The notes: a model not told the origin generated them from the letters alone. Shown: positions 23,059-31,821, counted from the first letter of the stretch. The stretch: DNA of 64,000 nt from Sphaerimonospora cavernae (GCF_042435035.1 NZ_JBHMQT010000072.1:1-64000); one strand, 5' to 3'. Numbers and translations are program-made.

Positions 23059-24192
23059 ATGGACTGGCACTCGCACGCGCAGAGGCTCGCCGACCGCGTC
23101 ACCCATCCGGGGTCGCGGTGGCGGGCAGCAATCGCCGGCACGCCCCGCCACCAGTTCGTGCCCGCATGGTGGGCCTGGAACGGCGGCCGCTGGGAGGTGT
23201 GGCACGGCCCGGCCGACGAGGAGGCATGGCTGAAGGCGGCCTACGCCGACCGCACGCTCGTCACGAGGATCGGCACACTGCACGCCGACCACGCCGGCGT
23301 CGGCGACAAGCCGGCCGGACTGCCGACCTCCTCGTCCACCCTGCCGGGTCTCGTGCTCCAGATGTACCGGCACGCCAGGATCGGCGACAAAGACACCGTG
23401 CTCGACGTCGGCACCGGCTCCGGGTACGGCACCGCCGTGCTGTGCCGTCTGCTCGGGGATGACCGGGTCACGTCGATCGACGTGGACGCCTACCTGACGG
23501 TGGCCGCCGCAGATCGCCTGTCCGAGGCAGGGCACAAACCGCGGGTCGTCACCAGCGATGCCACGGCGCCGCTGCCGGGGGCGTTCGACCGGATCGTGGC
23601 CATGGTGTCGGTCCGCCCGATCCCGGCCTCATGGCTGGAAGCTCTCGCCCCAGGAGGACGGCTGGCAACGACCATCACGAACACCAGCCTGATCGTCACC
23701 GCCGTCAAGACAGCGGACGGTGGTGCGGTGGGTCAGGTCGAGCGGGACTGGGCGATGTTCATGCGCGCACGCCACGGGACCGACTATCCGCCGGGCCTGG
23801 CCGAGCTGCTGGATGTCGCGCGGACCGCCGACGGCGAGCACGTCGCGATGACCCGCTTCCCCGTCCTCGACATCGAAGAGGACGCCTGGGAGCTCCGCAG
23901 CATGTTGGAGGTGGCCGTGCCCGGCATCCAGCACGAATACCATGAGAACACGAACACCCGCACGGCGATCATGGTCCACCCGGACGGGTCATGGGCGCGA
24001 GCCGTACAAGCTGAGCACGCGCGGCCCGTCGTGCACCAGACCGGGCCATGCCGCCTGTGGGATGAGTTCGATGCCATCCGCGACTACTGGCTGCAGAACG
24101 GCAGCCTGCCCTTGTACGGCGCGGCTGTGCGGGTCGACCCGGACGGGGTGATCCACCTCCGGCGCGGGCGGTGGCAGGCCACCATCGGCTGA
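23059..24192 (+). CDS. PCMT-like SAM methyltransferase (RiPP-system type)
   Basis: 377 residues. 'RHQFVPAWWAWNGGRW', 'PTSSSTLPGLVLQMYRHARIG' and 'VLDVGTGSGYGTAVLCRLLG' are the L-isoaspartate O-methyltransferase core including SAM motif I; 'DATAPLPGAFDRIVAMVSVRPIPASWLEALAPGGRL' follows. The extended ~380-residue form with C-terminal 'RLWDEFDAIRDYWLQNG' resembles methyltransferases accompanying ATP-grasp peptide maturases, but no ATP-grasp or precursor gene is nearby, so it may be an orphan. ATG 23059 is taken as start. Confidence 0.75.
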   Translation: MDWHSHAQRLADRVTHPGSRWRAAIAGTPRHQFVPAWWAWNGGRWEVWHGPADEEAWLKAAYADRTLVTRIGTLHADHAGVGDKPAGLPTSSSTLPGLVLQMYRHARIGDKDTVLDVGTGSGYGTAVLCRLLGDDRVTSIDVDAYLTVAAADRLSEAGHKPRVVTSDATAPLPGAFDRIVAMVSVRPIPASWLEALAPGGRLATTITNTSLIVTAVKTADGGAVGQVERDWAMFMRARHGTDYPPGLAELLDVARTADGEHVAMTRFPVLDIEEDAWELRSMLEVAVPGIQHEYHENTNTRTAIMVHPDGSWARAVQAEHARPVVHQTGPCRLWDEFDAIRDYWLQNGSLPLYGAAVRVDPDGVIHLRRGRWQATIG

Positions 24193-24383
24193 TCGTGTCT
24201 CCGGCCGAGCGTACTACGCCCACACCCGGCCGGTTTCGGGACAAGCCGCAGGGTACCGGGTACGTCAAGCCCCGGGGAAATATGCGGGTCGAGCAAAGGC
24301 CAACTGCGGTGGATTACCCAGGTGCCGCGGTTGAAGCTTCTTCTACCAGGTGTCTGCCGCAGTCATATCCTGAGAACGTGGAA

Positions 24384-24429
24384 GGGCCTCCTACCTGCCC
24401 AGGTTTGCGTCCCGGCCGGTAGGAGGCCC
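24384..24429 (-). terminator. 12-bp perfect hairpin GGGCCTCCTACC
   Basis: Arms 24384-24395 and 24418-24429, 22-base loop. It lies just past the stop of the 41-residue minus-strand gene (24439) and between it and the convergent methyltransferase gene. Confidence 0.65.
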
Positions 24430-24438
24430 GACCACCTC

Positions 24439-24564
24439 CTACGAGGTGTGGTGAGACTCGACGGCGATCCAGATGATCCAGAAGATCACCCTGCTTGCCG
24501 CCAGCACGAGGCGGACCTTTCGTTCCGCCTCCCGCTCCCTCTCACACAGGCAGCGATCTTCCAT
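24439..24564 (-). CDS. 41-residue single-pass membrane microprotein
   Basis: ATG at 24564 with GGAGAGG eight bases upstream; product begins MEDRCLCERERE, has a charged N-half and a hydrophobic C-half 'LVLAASRVIFWIIWIAVES'. The hairpin at 24384-24429 follows directly, so the unit looks like a complete small transcript. Too short for routine gene calling. Function unknown; the CxC near the N-terminus is notable. Confidence 0.5.
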   Translation of the reverse strand: MEDRCLCEREREAERKVRLVLAASRVIFWIIWIAVESHHTS

Positions 24565-24798
24565 CGCTGGTTCCTCTCCCCGCCGGCCCGTTCGTCCGGC
24601 GGTACCGTCCGGACGACCTAGCGGGGTGAATCACCTTGATTGTGAGCACACTGCCGCAAACCATCTTGCAGGCGTGCTACAACACCCCCTTCGTCTCAGG
24701 GGTAACAGAAACCCCAGTCGGATGCGGATTCCTTAACCCGGTGCGGACGAACGTGGTGCTTCTCTTCACCTGGAGCGCCCTGTTGTGCACGACAACCG

Positions 24799-25005
24799 CT
24801 ACGTGAACAAAAAGCCCGAGTTACCGCCGCACCAGCTTGGCCGCCTCAACGGCGTCGGCCTGCTCGCTCGCCTTCCGGTCGTGCTCAGGTATGTCCCGCA
24901 CGCGCCGCACACGTAGTAGTGCACCTCCTGATCCCATACGACGCGCCGCTCACCGCACTGGCACCGGATCGGCGAGACCGTCGATGCCCGGTCGTCCTTG
25001 GCCAT
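24799..25005 (-). CDS. Small zinc-ribbon protein, 68 residues
   Basis: From ATG 25005 (MAKDDRASTVSPIRCQCGER). CxC ... CxxC ('IRCQCGERRVVWDQEVHYYVCGACGTYL') forms a zinc-ribbon. GGGAG lies 10 bases before the start. It overlaps the upstream gene by 56 bases in a different frame, which is unusual; one of the two 3'/5' ends may be wrong or a frameshift may have split one gene. Confidence 0.45.
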   Translation of the reverse strand: MAKDDRASTVSPIRCQCGERRVVWDQEVHYYVCGACGTYLSTTGRRASRPTPLRRPSWCGGNSGFLFT

Positions 25006-25198
25006 GAACCGCAAGCTCCCACTTGTGAATCTTCCGGGGTAGGCCGGCCATGTCCTCGTAGGTGAGGATGTCCTCCAGACTGGCGAGGACGTCGAGGTCG
25101 AGGAGCGCGCGGCGGGCGTTCGCCGGCAGCTCCGGGCCGCTATGCCCGAGGTTGCCCTCGGAACCACCGCCGCACCGCCACCACGTCGAATCAGTCAT
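24950..25198 (-). CDS. Hypothetical protein, 82 residues
   Basis: From ATG 25198 (MTDSTWWRCGGGSEG). Contains 'LPANARRALLDLDVLASLEDILTYEDMAGLPRKIHKWELAVHG', a convincing folded-protein composition but no named family. Its start overlaps the stop of the upstream gene by 8 bases, so it is likely in the same operon. Confidence 0.5.
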   Translation of the reverse strand: MTDSTWWRCGGGSEGNLGHSGPELPANARRALLDLDVLASLEDILTYEDMAGLPRKIHKWELAVHGQGRPGIDGLADPVPVR

Positions 25199-25679
25199 CA
25201 TCTGGATCAGCCAGCAGCACCACCCGATCGGATTCGACATCGAACCCGAGCACCGGATGACCGCGGTCGCCTTCCGGCGTCATCAGCACCGGCTTTCGCA
25301 ACCGCCGCCCGACCACCCGGAACAGATCACAGAGGATGTCTAGCCGCTCCTGGCTCTGCAACTCTCGCAAGTCCACATCGAAGTCAATGGACTCCGCGCG
25401 ATGCGGACGAAAGATCGCCAGCACCGCCGGTATCGGCCAGACCTTCAACGTGGCCGCCGCCTCACCAGCAGCCAGCGCGTCAGCGGCGGAGGGTAGGTCG
25501 AGCAGGTCGCCATCCAGGGAGTACTCATGTGCCCAGCCCTGCGACCGGACCAGGTCAAAAAGCGCCTGCCAATCATCAACCCCCGCTCCCTCGACGGTCA
25601 CATCGGGCAGTGCCCCATTTCGATCCATGTCGAAGAACTGCTTCACGTCGTCCCAGGCCAAATCGGACACGCCTTCCAT
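25191..25679 (-). CDS. Hypothetical protein, 162 residues (possible immunity-type protein)
   Basis: From ATG 25679 (MEGVSDLAWDDVKQFFD). Acidic; 'GVDDWQALFDLVRSQGWAHEYS', 'FDVDLRELQSQERLDILCDLFRVVGRRLRKPVLMTPEGD'. Conserved-looking but not a family I can name. First gene of a three-gene minus-strand operon with overlapping ends. The context of orphan Imm8 and Imm10 genes in this window makes an immunity-like role possible, but that is only a guess. Confidence 0.55.
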   Translation of the reverse strand: MEGVSDLAWDDVKQFFDMDRNGALPDVTVEGAGVDDWQALFDLVRSQGWAHEYSLDGDLLDLPSAADALAAGEAAATLKVWPIPAVLAIFRPHRAESIDFDVDLRELQSQERLDILCDLFRVVGRRLRKPVLMTPEGDRGHPVLGFDVESDRVVLLADPDDD

Positions 25680-25788
25680 ACTCGCTATTAAAGACGCCTC
25701 CGGCGAGGACGCTCCGGCTCCAGGGTGATCAGGCAGGCGGGGTGCTGTACAGGTGCGCAGCATGTGTCTCCCGTGCCACGATGACGCC

Positions 25789-26220
25789 ATGTTCGATGTG
25801 ATCCACTGGCGTGGCTACTTGCGTGTGAACAAGCACGCCGGAGCCGGACGGGTGATCGCCAGAATGGGCAAGGCTGCGGGAGAGCCCTTCACGCTCCTGT
25901 CCTGCGAGAGCTACTGGAAGATGCCGGAACTGGCCGAAGTACGGATGTCTTCCCCGCTCGGCGTGCAGGAACCGCAGGAGGCCGTTTTCCATACCTTGCT
26001 CACCGCGCAGAGGATCGCCAATCCCTGGTCCGTCACCTGCAACATCTGCGATGATCGCCTTTACCTCGAAGGAATCGCAGCCAAGACGGCCAGTGCTCGC
26101 TTCACAGTGCCCGGAGTCGACTGGCTGCTCTTCTCCGTGACCGCCGACGAGCCCGGATCCGGACCCTGCAGACCCGAGCGGGAACAACCGCATGATCCTC
26201 GGGCATCAGCGTGCCATTAA
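25789..26220 (+). CDS. Hypothetical protein, 143 residues
   Basis: ATG 25789 (MFDVIHWRGYLRVNKHAGAGRVIARMGKAAG). Divergent from the operon ending at 25191. No domain recognised; composition is soluble, with 'CNICDD' near the middle. The reading could begin 12 codons earlier. Confidence 0.45.
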   Translation: MFDVIHWRGYLRVNKHAGAGRVIARMGKAAGEPFTLLSCESYWKMPELAEVRMSSPLGVQEPQEAVFHTLLTAQRIANPWSVTCNICDDRLYLEGIAAKTASARFTVPGVDWLLFSVTADEPGSGPCRPEREQPHDPRASACH

Positions 26221-26361
26221 TCAGGGCGACGAGGGTTAACCACGCTCACTCCTGACCCCGCCCGGAGCCCATGTCAGGCCCCCTACGAGGCGTGATCCAC
26301 GCGATTCCCAAGCTGACAGCTCACCTGTGCATGACGCCGTCCGCTGCGTGATCATAGGACC

Positions 26362-26724
26362 ATGAGGGCACGAGTGAGTTCCTTCCGCTGGCCAGATCTT
26401 GAAGACGGACATGGCGTCGCTGACCCGGCGCATGCCTGCGAGCTGTTGGAGATGTACGTCGGCCCGCAGAGTGAGCCGGGGGAGGAGCGGTTCCAGCTCA
26501 CCGTCTGCACTCCATCCGCCCTCACCGAGCGGTTGCATCATCATCCCGTCCTCATCGGTCGTCACTGGCTCTTCGTCCCTGAGCTTCGTCCTGCCGAGGT
26601 AGTCAGATGGTTGAGTGATCGGATCGCTGTTCTGGAGGCCGCGACGTGGGGAGAGCTCGCCGCGAAGATCTGCCGGATCGGAGAGTGGGAGTTCGAGGAC
26701 TGGCTGGGCGGCCCGGAGGAGTAG
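26362..26724 (+). CDS. Imm8-family orphan immunity protein
   Basis: 120 residues. 'VSSFRWPDLEDGHGVADPAHACELLEMYVGP', 'ERFQLTVCTP' and a closing 'AKICRIGEWEFEDWLGG' match the Imm8 pattern (polymorphic toxin immunity). No toxin gene is adjacent; such orphans are thought to protect against toxins of neighbours. ATG start at 26362. Confidence 0.65.
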   Translation: MRARVSSFRWPDLEDGHGVADPAHACELLEMYVGPQSEPGEERFQLTVCTPSALTERLHHHPVLIGRHWLFVPELRPAEVVRWLSDRIAVLEAATWGELAAKICRIGEWEFEDWLGGPEE

Positions 26725-26803
26725 GTTTGCCAACCTGTCAGCTCGTTCACGCGTCTTCTGTCACGCTGAACCCTCCCAAATCCCGCATCCTCGTGAGGTC
26801 TCC

Positions 26804-27181
26804 GTGACCGAGAACAACCCCTACCCGTCCGTGCCGTACCAGCAGCCGGGGCAGCACCCGCGGCCCTACCAGGCGGGACCGCACCCGCCGCCGTACGGCT
26901 ACCAACCGATGTACGTGCAGGCTCCGCCGACCTCCGGCTACGCCACGGCCAGCCTGGTGATGGGCATCCTCGGCATCCTCGGCGGCTGGTGCGCGTTCGG
27001 CATCCCCTGTTTCCTCGCCGTGATCCTCGGCCACGTCGCCCTGTCCGAGACGAAGAACGGCCGCAAGGGCGGTCACGGGATGGCGATCGCTGGCCTGATC
27101 CTCGGCTACATCGTCGCGATCCCCGCGCTCCTGATCGCGATCTTCGCGTTCGGTGGCGCCATCCTCGATTCCACCCCGTGA
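26804..27181 (+). CDS. DUF4190 membrane protein with Pro/Tyr-rich N-terminus
   Basis: 125 residues from GTG 26804, preceded by GAGG with 5-base spacing. The first ~50 residues are P/Y/Q-rich ('PYQQPGQHPRPYQAGPHPPPYGYQP'), followed by 'ATASLVMGILGILGGWCAFGIPCFLAVILGHVALSETK' and a second helix, the standard two-TM DUF4190 layout. Function unknown; probably cell-envelope related. Confidence 0.8.
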   Translation: MTENNPYPSVPYQQPGQHPRPYQAGPHPPPYGYQPMYVQAPPTSGYATASLVMGILGILGGWCAFGIPCFLAVILGHVALSETKNGRKGGHGMAIAGLILGYIVAIPALLIAIFAFGGAILDSTP

Positions 27182-27623
27182 TCGTCTGTCTTTACGGCGT
27201 GCCTCAGCCCTCGCTCGGTGGCGGGGCTTATTCGTGATCGAGGGGCTTGTTACGGCCCACTGCCGGTCCGTGACCCTCTCGCATCGGCAGAGTCGAGCAC
27301 CTGCACGCTCTCACCCGATCGATGGCAAATGGGGACGGCCATCACAACTATCTGTGTTGCCGACAGTGCTCAATATGCAGCTCCGCCCACGGACGGCGGC
27401 GGTCCGGGTATCCCGTCCGCATCCGGCCCAGGCTCCTGGACAATTGGATCAGGGGGTTGGCGCCTGCGACGATCCTGGAGCGCGCGTTCTTCTCCGCCAG
27501 CTCACCGGAAGTGGCCCAGGAACTCTCCGACGCGCTGGAGACCCACCGCATCTGAAGCCGACGCTGAACCGTGAACAAGCGCCTCCGGCTCCGGATGCTC
27601 AGTCGTACGGCGGAGCATGACGA
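27182..27623. other. Gap with a possible degenerate plus-strand ORF (27322-27555)
   Basis: A 77-codon frame (27322-27555) ends in 'LAPATILERAFFSASSPEVAQELSDALETHRI', which looks like the tail of a real protein, but the N-terminal part has a Cys/Arg-rich shadow-like composition and no ribosome-binding site. It may be a truncated gene remnant. Nothing else is seen. Confidence 0.3.
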
Positions 27624-28631
27624 TCAGGGACGAGGGGGAGTCGCCGCGGGCAACTGACGTAGTGCCTGCATGGCATTCTTCTCGATGCGTGAAAGATCGT
27701 GGAGAATGGCGCGTGCCTGTTCGAGATGCCCCGCGTCGCCGCTCTCTCCAGCCTTCGTGATCAAGGTGGCCACGTCCGTCCACAGGGTGGCGGCCTCGGC
27801 ATACAGCTTGTGACCCGTGCGGAGGTTGTTGTCGTCGATCAGTTGGAGGCACTCGCCGAGGAAATCGCGGTAGAGGGCGCGAAACAGGGCACCGCCGGTG
27901 CCGGCTTTCTCCATGAGGAGGGCGGCCTGCGGTAGGTCCTGCTGCGGGTTGTCGGCGCGCAGCAGCCATTTCGGCAGCTGTTTGGCGGCTTTCTCGATGC
28001 CGCGGTAGCCCAGGTTCGCGATGGGAGCGGCCAGGAAGGCGTCGGCGCAGTCTCTGATGGCGGGGATGATCTGGTCCTGCCAGCAGGGTGAACCCTCCGG
28101 CAGGGTGATGGTGAAGGAACGGTTTCTGGCGGTCATCGGTCCGCGTTCGGTCCGCGCCATGGCCAAGCTGGCCCTGCTGGTGCGCACCGCCCCTCCCTGC
28201 TGGTCGGTGTCCACCAGGTAGACGTCGTGCTCGTCGTAGCCGTACATCGCGACGACATGGCCGCCGAAGTGCGTTTTGGACTGGAAGTACTCCAGGTGGT
28301 AGGAGTCGAGTTGAAGGCCGACCGGCTGGCCGGCATCGATGGGGGCGGCTACGTTCTCCCATGCCTTTCGCTGTGAGGTGGTCTCCTCGACCAGTAATGT
28401 CAGCCCCAGCCTGGCGGCCAGGTTCCTGGTGAGGTCGAAAGGCTTGACGCGGCCTCCGAGAAAGGGGAACGGCATGGCCTTGCTGTCCCAATAGATGAAG
28501 GACAGGCCCGTGCCCAGCCCGAACAGCATGGGCTCGGACAGATCAAGCCCCTCATGCCGCAGCAGCACTCCCAGTGCCGTCGTCTCGCAGTGGTGCATGC
28601 CGCGAGCCTCGATGCCCTTCACGATGGTCAT
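27624..28631 (-). CDS. BtrH N-terminal domain / DUF4872 protein
   Basis: 335 residues. 'GMHHCETTALGVLLRHEGLDLSEPMLFGLGTGLSFIYW' and 'HFGGHVVAMYGYDEHDVYLVDTDQQGG' are the Cys-His C39-like core of the BtrH family (butirosin gamma-glutamyl acyltransferase relatives); the helical DUF4872 part follows. The catalytic Cys (HHCET) and His (GGHVV) are visible. By family it could transfer an acyl group or act on a small peptide; no aminoglycoside genes are nearby. The ATG at 28631 is close to the conserved core, as is normal. Confidence 0.75.
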   Translation of the reverse strand: MTIVKGIEARGMHHCETTALGVLLRHEGLDLSEPMLFGLGTGLSFIYWDSKAMPFPFLGGRVKPFDLTRNLAARLGLTLLVEETTSQRKAWENVAAPIDAGQPVGLQLDSYHLEYFQSKTHFGGHVVAMYGYDEHDVYLVDTDQQGGAVRTSRASLAMARTERGPMTARNRSFTITLPEGSPCWQDQIIPAIRDCADAFLAAPIANLGYRGIEKAAKQLPKWLLRADNPQQDLPQAALLMEKAGTGGALFRALYRDFLGECLQLIDDNNLRTGHKLYAEAATLWTDVATLITKAGESGDAGHLEQARAILHDLSRIEKNAMQALRQLPAATPPRP

Positions 28632-29069
28632 ACGTCGCTCTCCTCAACAACTGGGCGATCAGCGTGCGCGGCACTACCTGCCCCGGCTGCGCCGCCGGAG
28701 AGGCACTCCGGCTCTGGAATGTCGCGGAGTCGGTGAGTGCGGGGTCCGGCTACCGTACACACGCCGGAAATCACCACGGATCGGCGCGCGCCCATTCGAC
28801 CATGAAGACGCCGACCATGGCCAGCGGAACTGTCTGGACGAGTGTGATCACGGGATTGAGAAGGCCATCCCCGATCAGCACGGCTACACAGATCGCGATC
28901 AGCTCAAGCGCTGAGCGCTTTCCCGTGCTCTGACCATCTACATCGCGACGATACAGGCAAGACGCCTCCCATTGGAATGATCGGTTTCCTGCTCGTAAGG
29001 CTGGGTTGTCAACCGGATGCCCAAGTGCCCCGTCTTCTCCTGTGCCTCATTGTCACGATAGGAGTCGTT
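28632..29069. other. Gap with an unstarted minus-strand membrane-protein frame
   Basis: On the minus strand from about 28950 to the stop at 28771 a frame encodes 'LELIAICVAVLIGDGLLNPVITLVQTVPLAMVGVFMVEW', a plausible transmembrane protein, but no ATG/GTG/TTG start with a ribosome-binding site is found in frame. It may be a remnant or use a rare start. Confidence 0.25.
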
Positions 29070-29894
29070 TTGAGCATCCGCTCGATTCTCTCGGCCGCCA
29101 CCCTTGTTGGTGGCCTGATCTCGGTCTGCCAGCCGGTGTACGCCTCCGCCGCCGGACTGCAGCGGGATGCGCTCGTCGTCACTGACATCGTGGATTACGA
29201 ATGCACCGCGGACGGTGAGGCCGAGAAACAGGAAATCAAGGTCAAGGTCGAACTGACGATGCCGGTCGACGCCACGGCGGGCAAGCAAATGACCATCAAC
29301 TGGCGTGGGACCTACTTCGACGACACGACCGCGTTGAGGGTGCCCGCCGCGGGGTTGGCGGTCGGCGCCAAGCTCTACGCGTACGCATCCATCAGCGGGC
29401 TCGCCAAGCTGACCTCAGCCACCGGAGTCGGTGAGATCGCGTCGCTTACCCCGGGCGAGAGCATCCCCCTTCCGTTGGCCGAAGTCCCCCTGAAAACCAC
29501 CTCGGCCAACGCGGGTACCGCGACGGTACGGCCGGCCGCCATCAACTTCGGGACCAGGCCCACCGAGCCGACGATCGAGTGTGAGGTGAAGAACGCCGAC
29601 GATCTGACGACCTACAACCTCACGATCGGCACAGTGGACGATCGGCTGGCCGATTCCGATACCGCCTCGGACACGTCGAGTCAGGAGCTCCCGAGTCAGG
29701 AACCCGCCGACGACACGGCAATCGAAACGACGAGGAACGGCAAGGTGAGCAAGACCCCGTCGGGTGGAGTCGCGACCGGAGGCGGGGGTGAGGTCGGCCC
29801 CGACGGGCGGGTGCTCGTACTGACCGGCCTCCTGCTCACCCTCACGGCCGCTGCCGGGCTTCTGCTGTCCCGTCACCGCCTCAGCGAGGGATGA
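29070..29894 (+). CDS. Secreted, C-terminally membrane-anchored protein (DUF6801-like)
   Basis: 274 residues from TTG 29070, chosen because AGGAG lies 5 bases before it and a signal peptide ('SIRSILSAATLVGGLISVCQPVYASA') follows directly. One extracellular beta-rich domain with 'YECTADGEAEKQEIKVKVELTMPVDATAGKQMTINW', a Ser/Thr/Glu spacer, then a C-terminal TM helix ('VLVLTGLLLTLTAAAGLLLS') and basic end. No LPxTG signal. The earlier ATG at 28977 would add a Cys-rich stretch and is less likely. Confidence 0.65.
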   Translation: MSIRSILSAATLVGGLISVCQPVYASAAGLQRDALVVTDIVDYECTADGEAEKQEIKVKVELTMPVDATAGKQMTINWRGTYFDDTTALRVPAAGLAVGAKLYAYASISGLAKLTSATGVGEIASLTPGESIPLPLAEVPLKTTSANAGTATVRPAAINFGTRPTEPTIECEVKNADDLTTYNLTIGTVDDRLADSDTASDTSSQELPSQEPADDTAIETTRNGKVSKTPSGGVATGGGGEVGPDGRVLVLTGLLLTLTAAAGLLLSRHRLSEG

Positions 29895-30063
29895 TCAGCG
29901 GGACGACCGGTTTCCGGTACGGATGAGTCCCGGTCTCGTACGCGATGACGACCGCCTGAGCGCGGTCGCGTAGGCCGAGTTTGGCGAAGATGCGGGCGAC
30001 ATGGGTCTTCACGGTGGCTTCGCTCGGCGTCAGTGTCTCGGCCAGTTCGGCGGCCTGAATCCG
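29881..30063 (-). pseudogene. LuxR/NarL response regulator C-terminal fragment
   Basis: Reading the minus strand to the stop at 29881-29883 gives 'ELAETLTPSEATVKTHVARI' and 'FAKLGLRDRAQAVVIAYETG', a GerE-type helix-turn-helix end. Everything N-terminal to about residue 60 of the fragment is missing. Its 3' end overlaps the stop region of the convergent gene. A paralogous intact regulator lies at 31150-31821. Confidence 0.7.
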
Positions 30064-30274
30064 CCGCGCGGCACCGGCGGATGGCCGTATGAGCCGTACG
30101 AGCCGTGCGGCCTGGCACGGTCGGTCAACGAGAGCTGCGGGCGATGGATTGGACGGACCCGGGCGAGAGTGACATTTGGTGGGGTATGGGGCTTACGTCA
30201 GTGAATGACCGGACCGGCTGGGGTGCCGGTTTGCCGATGCCCCAGCCGTCCGGAGAGAGATTCCGGGGGGTCTC

Positions 30275-30820
30275 ATGGTGAGACGGCTCATCATCCTGCC
30301 GGCCATCGCGGCCGCGACGTTCTCGACGGCGGCGGCCGGGTTCGCCGCTGCGCCGCCCAACGTCAACGAGCAGGACCGGGGGTTCCTGACCGCGCTGCAC
30401 GAGGGAAACCTGGCCGAGATCCAGGCGGGGAAGGCCGCCAAGCGGCAGGCCAGCCACGAGGAGGTCCGGGAGGTAGGGAAGATGCTGGTCTACGACCACA
30501 AGAAGCTGGACAAGGAGGTCACGCAGGTCGCCGGAGACTTAGGCGTCGACCTGCCGAGCAGTCCCAGCGCGAAGCAGCAGGCGGAGCTCGAACAGATCAC
30601 CGCCAAGAGCGGGACCGAGTTCGACCGGGCCTGGCTGGAGGCGGAGGTCGCCGAGCATCGAGCGGACCTGGCAGCCGGGGCGAAGCAGCTGTCGGAGGGC
30701 TCCTCGGAAGAGGTGAAGCAGCTCGCCCGGGACGCCGAACCGGTCGTTCAGGAACACCTGGACGAGCTCGAGGAGGTCCAGAACGAAGGGAAGACCCAGG
30801 GCGGAGGGGACACGACCTAG
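30275..30820 (+). CDS. Secreted DUF4142 protein
   Basis: 181 residues. Signal peptide MVRRLIILPAIAAATFSTAAAGFAAA, then a helical ferritin-like DUF4142 bundle: 'DRGFLTALHEGNLAEIQAGKAAKRQASHEEVREVGKMLVYDHKKL'. GGGGG-type ribosome-binding site before ATG. Role unknown; family members occur in stress-related gene sets. Confidence 0.8.
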   Translation: MVRRLIILPAIAAATFSTAAAGFAAAPPNVNEQDRGFLTALHEGNLAEIQAGKAAKRQASHEEVREVGKMLVYDHKKLDKEVTQVAGDLGVDLPSSPSAKQQAELEQITAKSGTEFDRAWLEAEVAEHRADLAAGAKQLSEGSSEEVKQLARDAEPVVQEHLDELEEVQNEGKTQGGGDTT

Positions 30821-30830
30821 AGCGAGTGAC

Positions 30831-30862
30831 CCGCCGGGCCGAGAATGTCCTCCGCCCGGCGG
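30831..30862 (+). terminator. 9-bp perfect hairpin between convergent genes
   Basis: CCGCCGGGC (30831-30839) pairs with 30854-30862. It serves the DUF4142 gene and possibly the convergent microprotein gene. Confidence 0.65.
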
Positions 30863-30872
30863 GCATCGGACT

Positions 30873-31004
30873 TTACGTGAGAAGCCGCACCAGCAGCCAG
30901 CCCAACCAGATGACGACCGCCCAGCAGACGAGCCCGGCGATCACCATCGCGATGAGACCGCGGAGCCGATAACGCTTACCGCGCGGTCCTGGTTGTTGCT
31001 TCAC
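30873..31004 (-). CDS. 43-residue single-pass membrane microprotein
   Basis: GTG 31004 is preceded by GGAGG with a 4-base spacer. Product VKQQPGPRGKRYRLRG followed by hydrophobic 'LIAMVIAGLVCWAVVIWLGWLLVRLLT'. Basic N-terminus suggests N-in orientation. TAA stop lies just inside the shared terminator region. No family recognised. Confidence 0.5.
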   Translation of the reverse strand: MKQQPGPRGKRYRLRGLIAMVIAGLVCWAVVIWLGWLLVRLLT

Positions 31005-31149
31005 GTGTCCTCCGCGGCAGCGCGGCGGCCATCGCCCACGTTCCGGAGCGCCATCGTAACTCCGCCGTTCCGCCATCGCCCGGGCTCTCGGCCGTTCCTT
31101 GTGACTTCCGTTTGCGAAGGCCGTACGGCCGATGCCGGTCGGCGGGGGG

Positions 31150-31821
31150 TCAGCGGGTCCGGGGATCGCCGGGGCCGACATCGGGCGGGAACTCCCGCGC
31201 CATGATCGCCGCCTGTACGCGGCTGCGCAGGTCGAGCTTGGCGAGCAGGCGGCTGACGTGCGTCTTCGCCGTACCCTCCGCCATGCCCAACTCCCGGGCG
31301 ATCTCCGCGTTGGACAGCCCCCGACCGATGTGGAAGAGCACCTCGCGCTCACGCGCGGTCAGGTTCTCGTACGGCCCCCGCCCGGCTGTGGGAGTCCCGG
31401 CCGAAGCGGGCATGGCGGCGAACGCCTCGATCATCCTCCGGGTGACAGAGGGAGAGATCAGGCCGTCGCCGCGCGCCACGACGCGGACGGCCTCGATGAG
31501 CGCGTCGGCGTCGGTGTTCTTGAGCAGGAACCCGGCCGCCCCGGCGCGGAGCGCACCGAAGACGTATTCGTCCAGGTCGAAGGTGGTGAGGATCACCACG
31601 TCCGCCACGCCGCGCAGCCTCCTGGCGGCGGTGATGCCGTCGAGCCGCGGCATCCGGATGTCCATCAGCACGATGTCGGGACGGAGCCGCTCGGCCAGCT
31701 CGACCGCCTCCAGCCCGTCGGCGGCCTCAGCGACGACCTCGATGTCCGGTGTGCCGTCCAGGATCAGCACGACCCCGGCGCGCACCGCCGCGTGATCGTC
31801 GGCCACCAGTACGCGGATCAT
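31150..31821 (-). CDS. NarL/LuxR-type response regulator
   Basis: 223 residues from ATG 31821 (MIRVLVADDHAAVRAG). Receiver domain with acidic DD (residues ~8-9), phosphoacceptor D in 'PDIVLMDIRMPRLDG', T in 'VVILTTF' and K in 'AGFLLKN'; GerE HTH 'LTAREREVLFHIGRGLSNAEIARELGMAEGTAKTHV'. The start overlaps the kinase stop by 3 bases (ATGA), a classical two-component pair. Confidence 0.9.
   Translation of the reverse strand: MIRVLVADDHAAVRAGVVLILDGTPDIEVVAEAADGLEAVELAERLRPDIVLMDIRMPRLDGITAARRLRGVADVVILTTFDLDEYVFGALRAGAAGFLLKNTDADALIEAVRVVARGDGLISPSVTRRMIEAFAAMPASAGTPTAGRGPYENLTAREREVLFHIGRGLSNAEIARELGMAEGTAKTHVSRLLAKLDLRSRVQAAIMAREFPPDVGPGDPRTR

Noticed and set aside
24193..24380. Possible riboswitch before the microprotein gene
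   Set aside because: The only clear structure is a simple terminator hairpin; no known aptamer consensus is visible.
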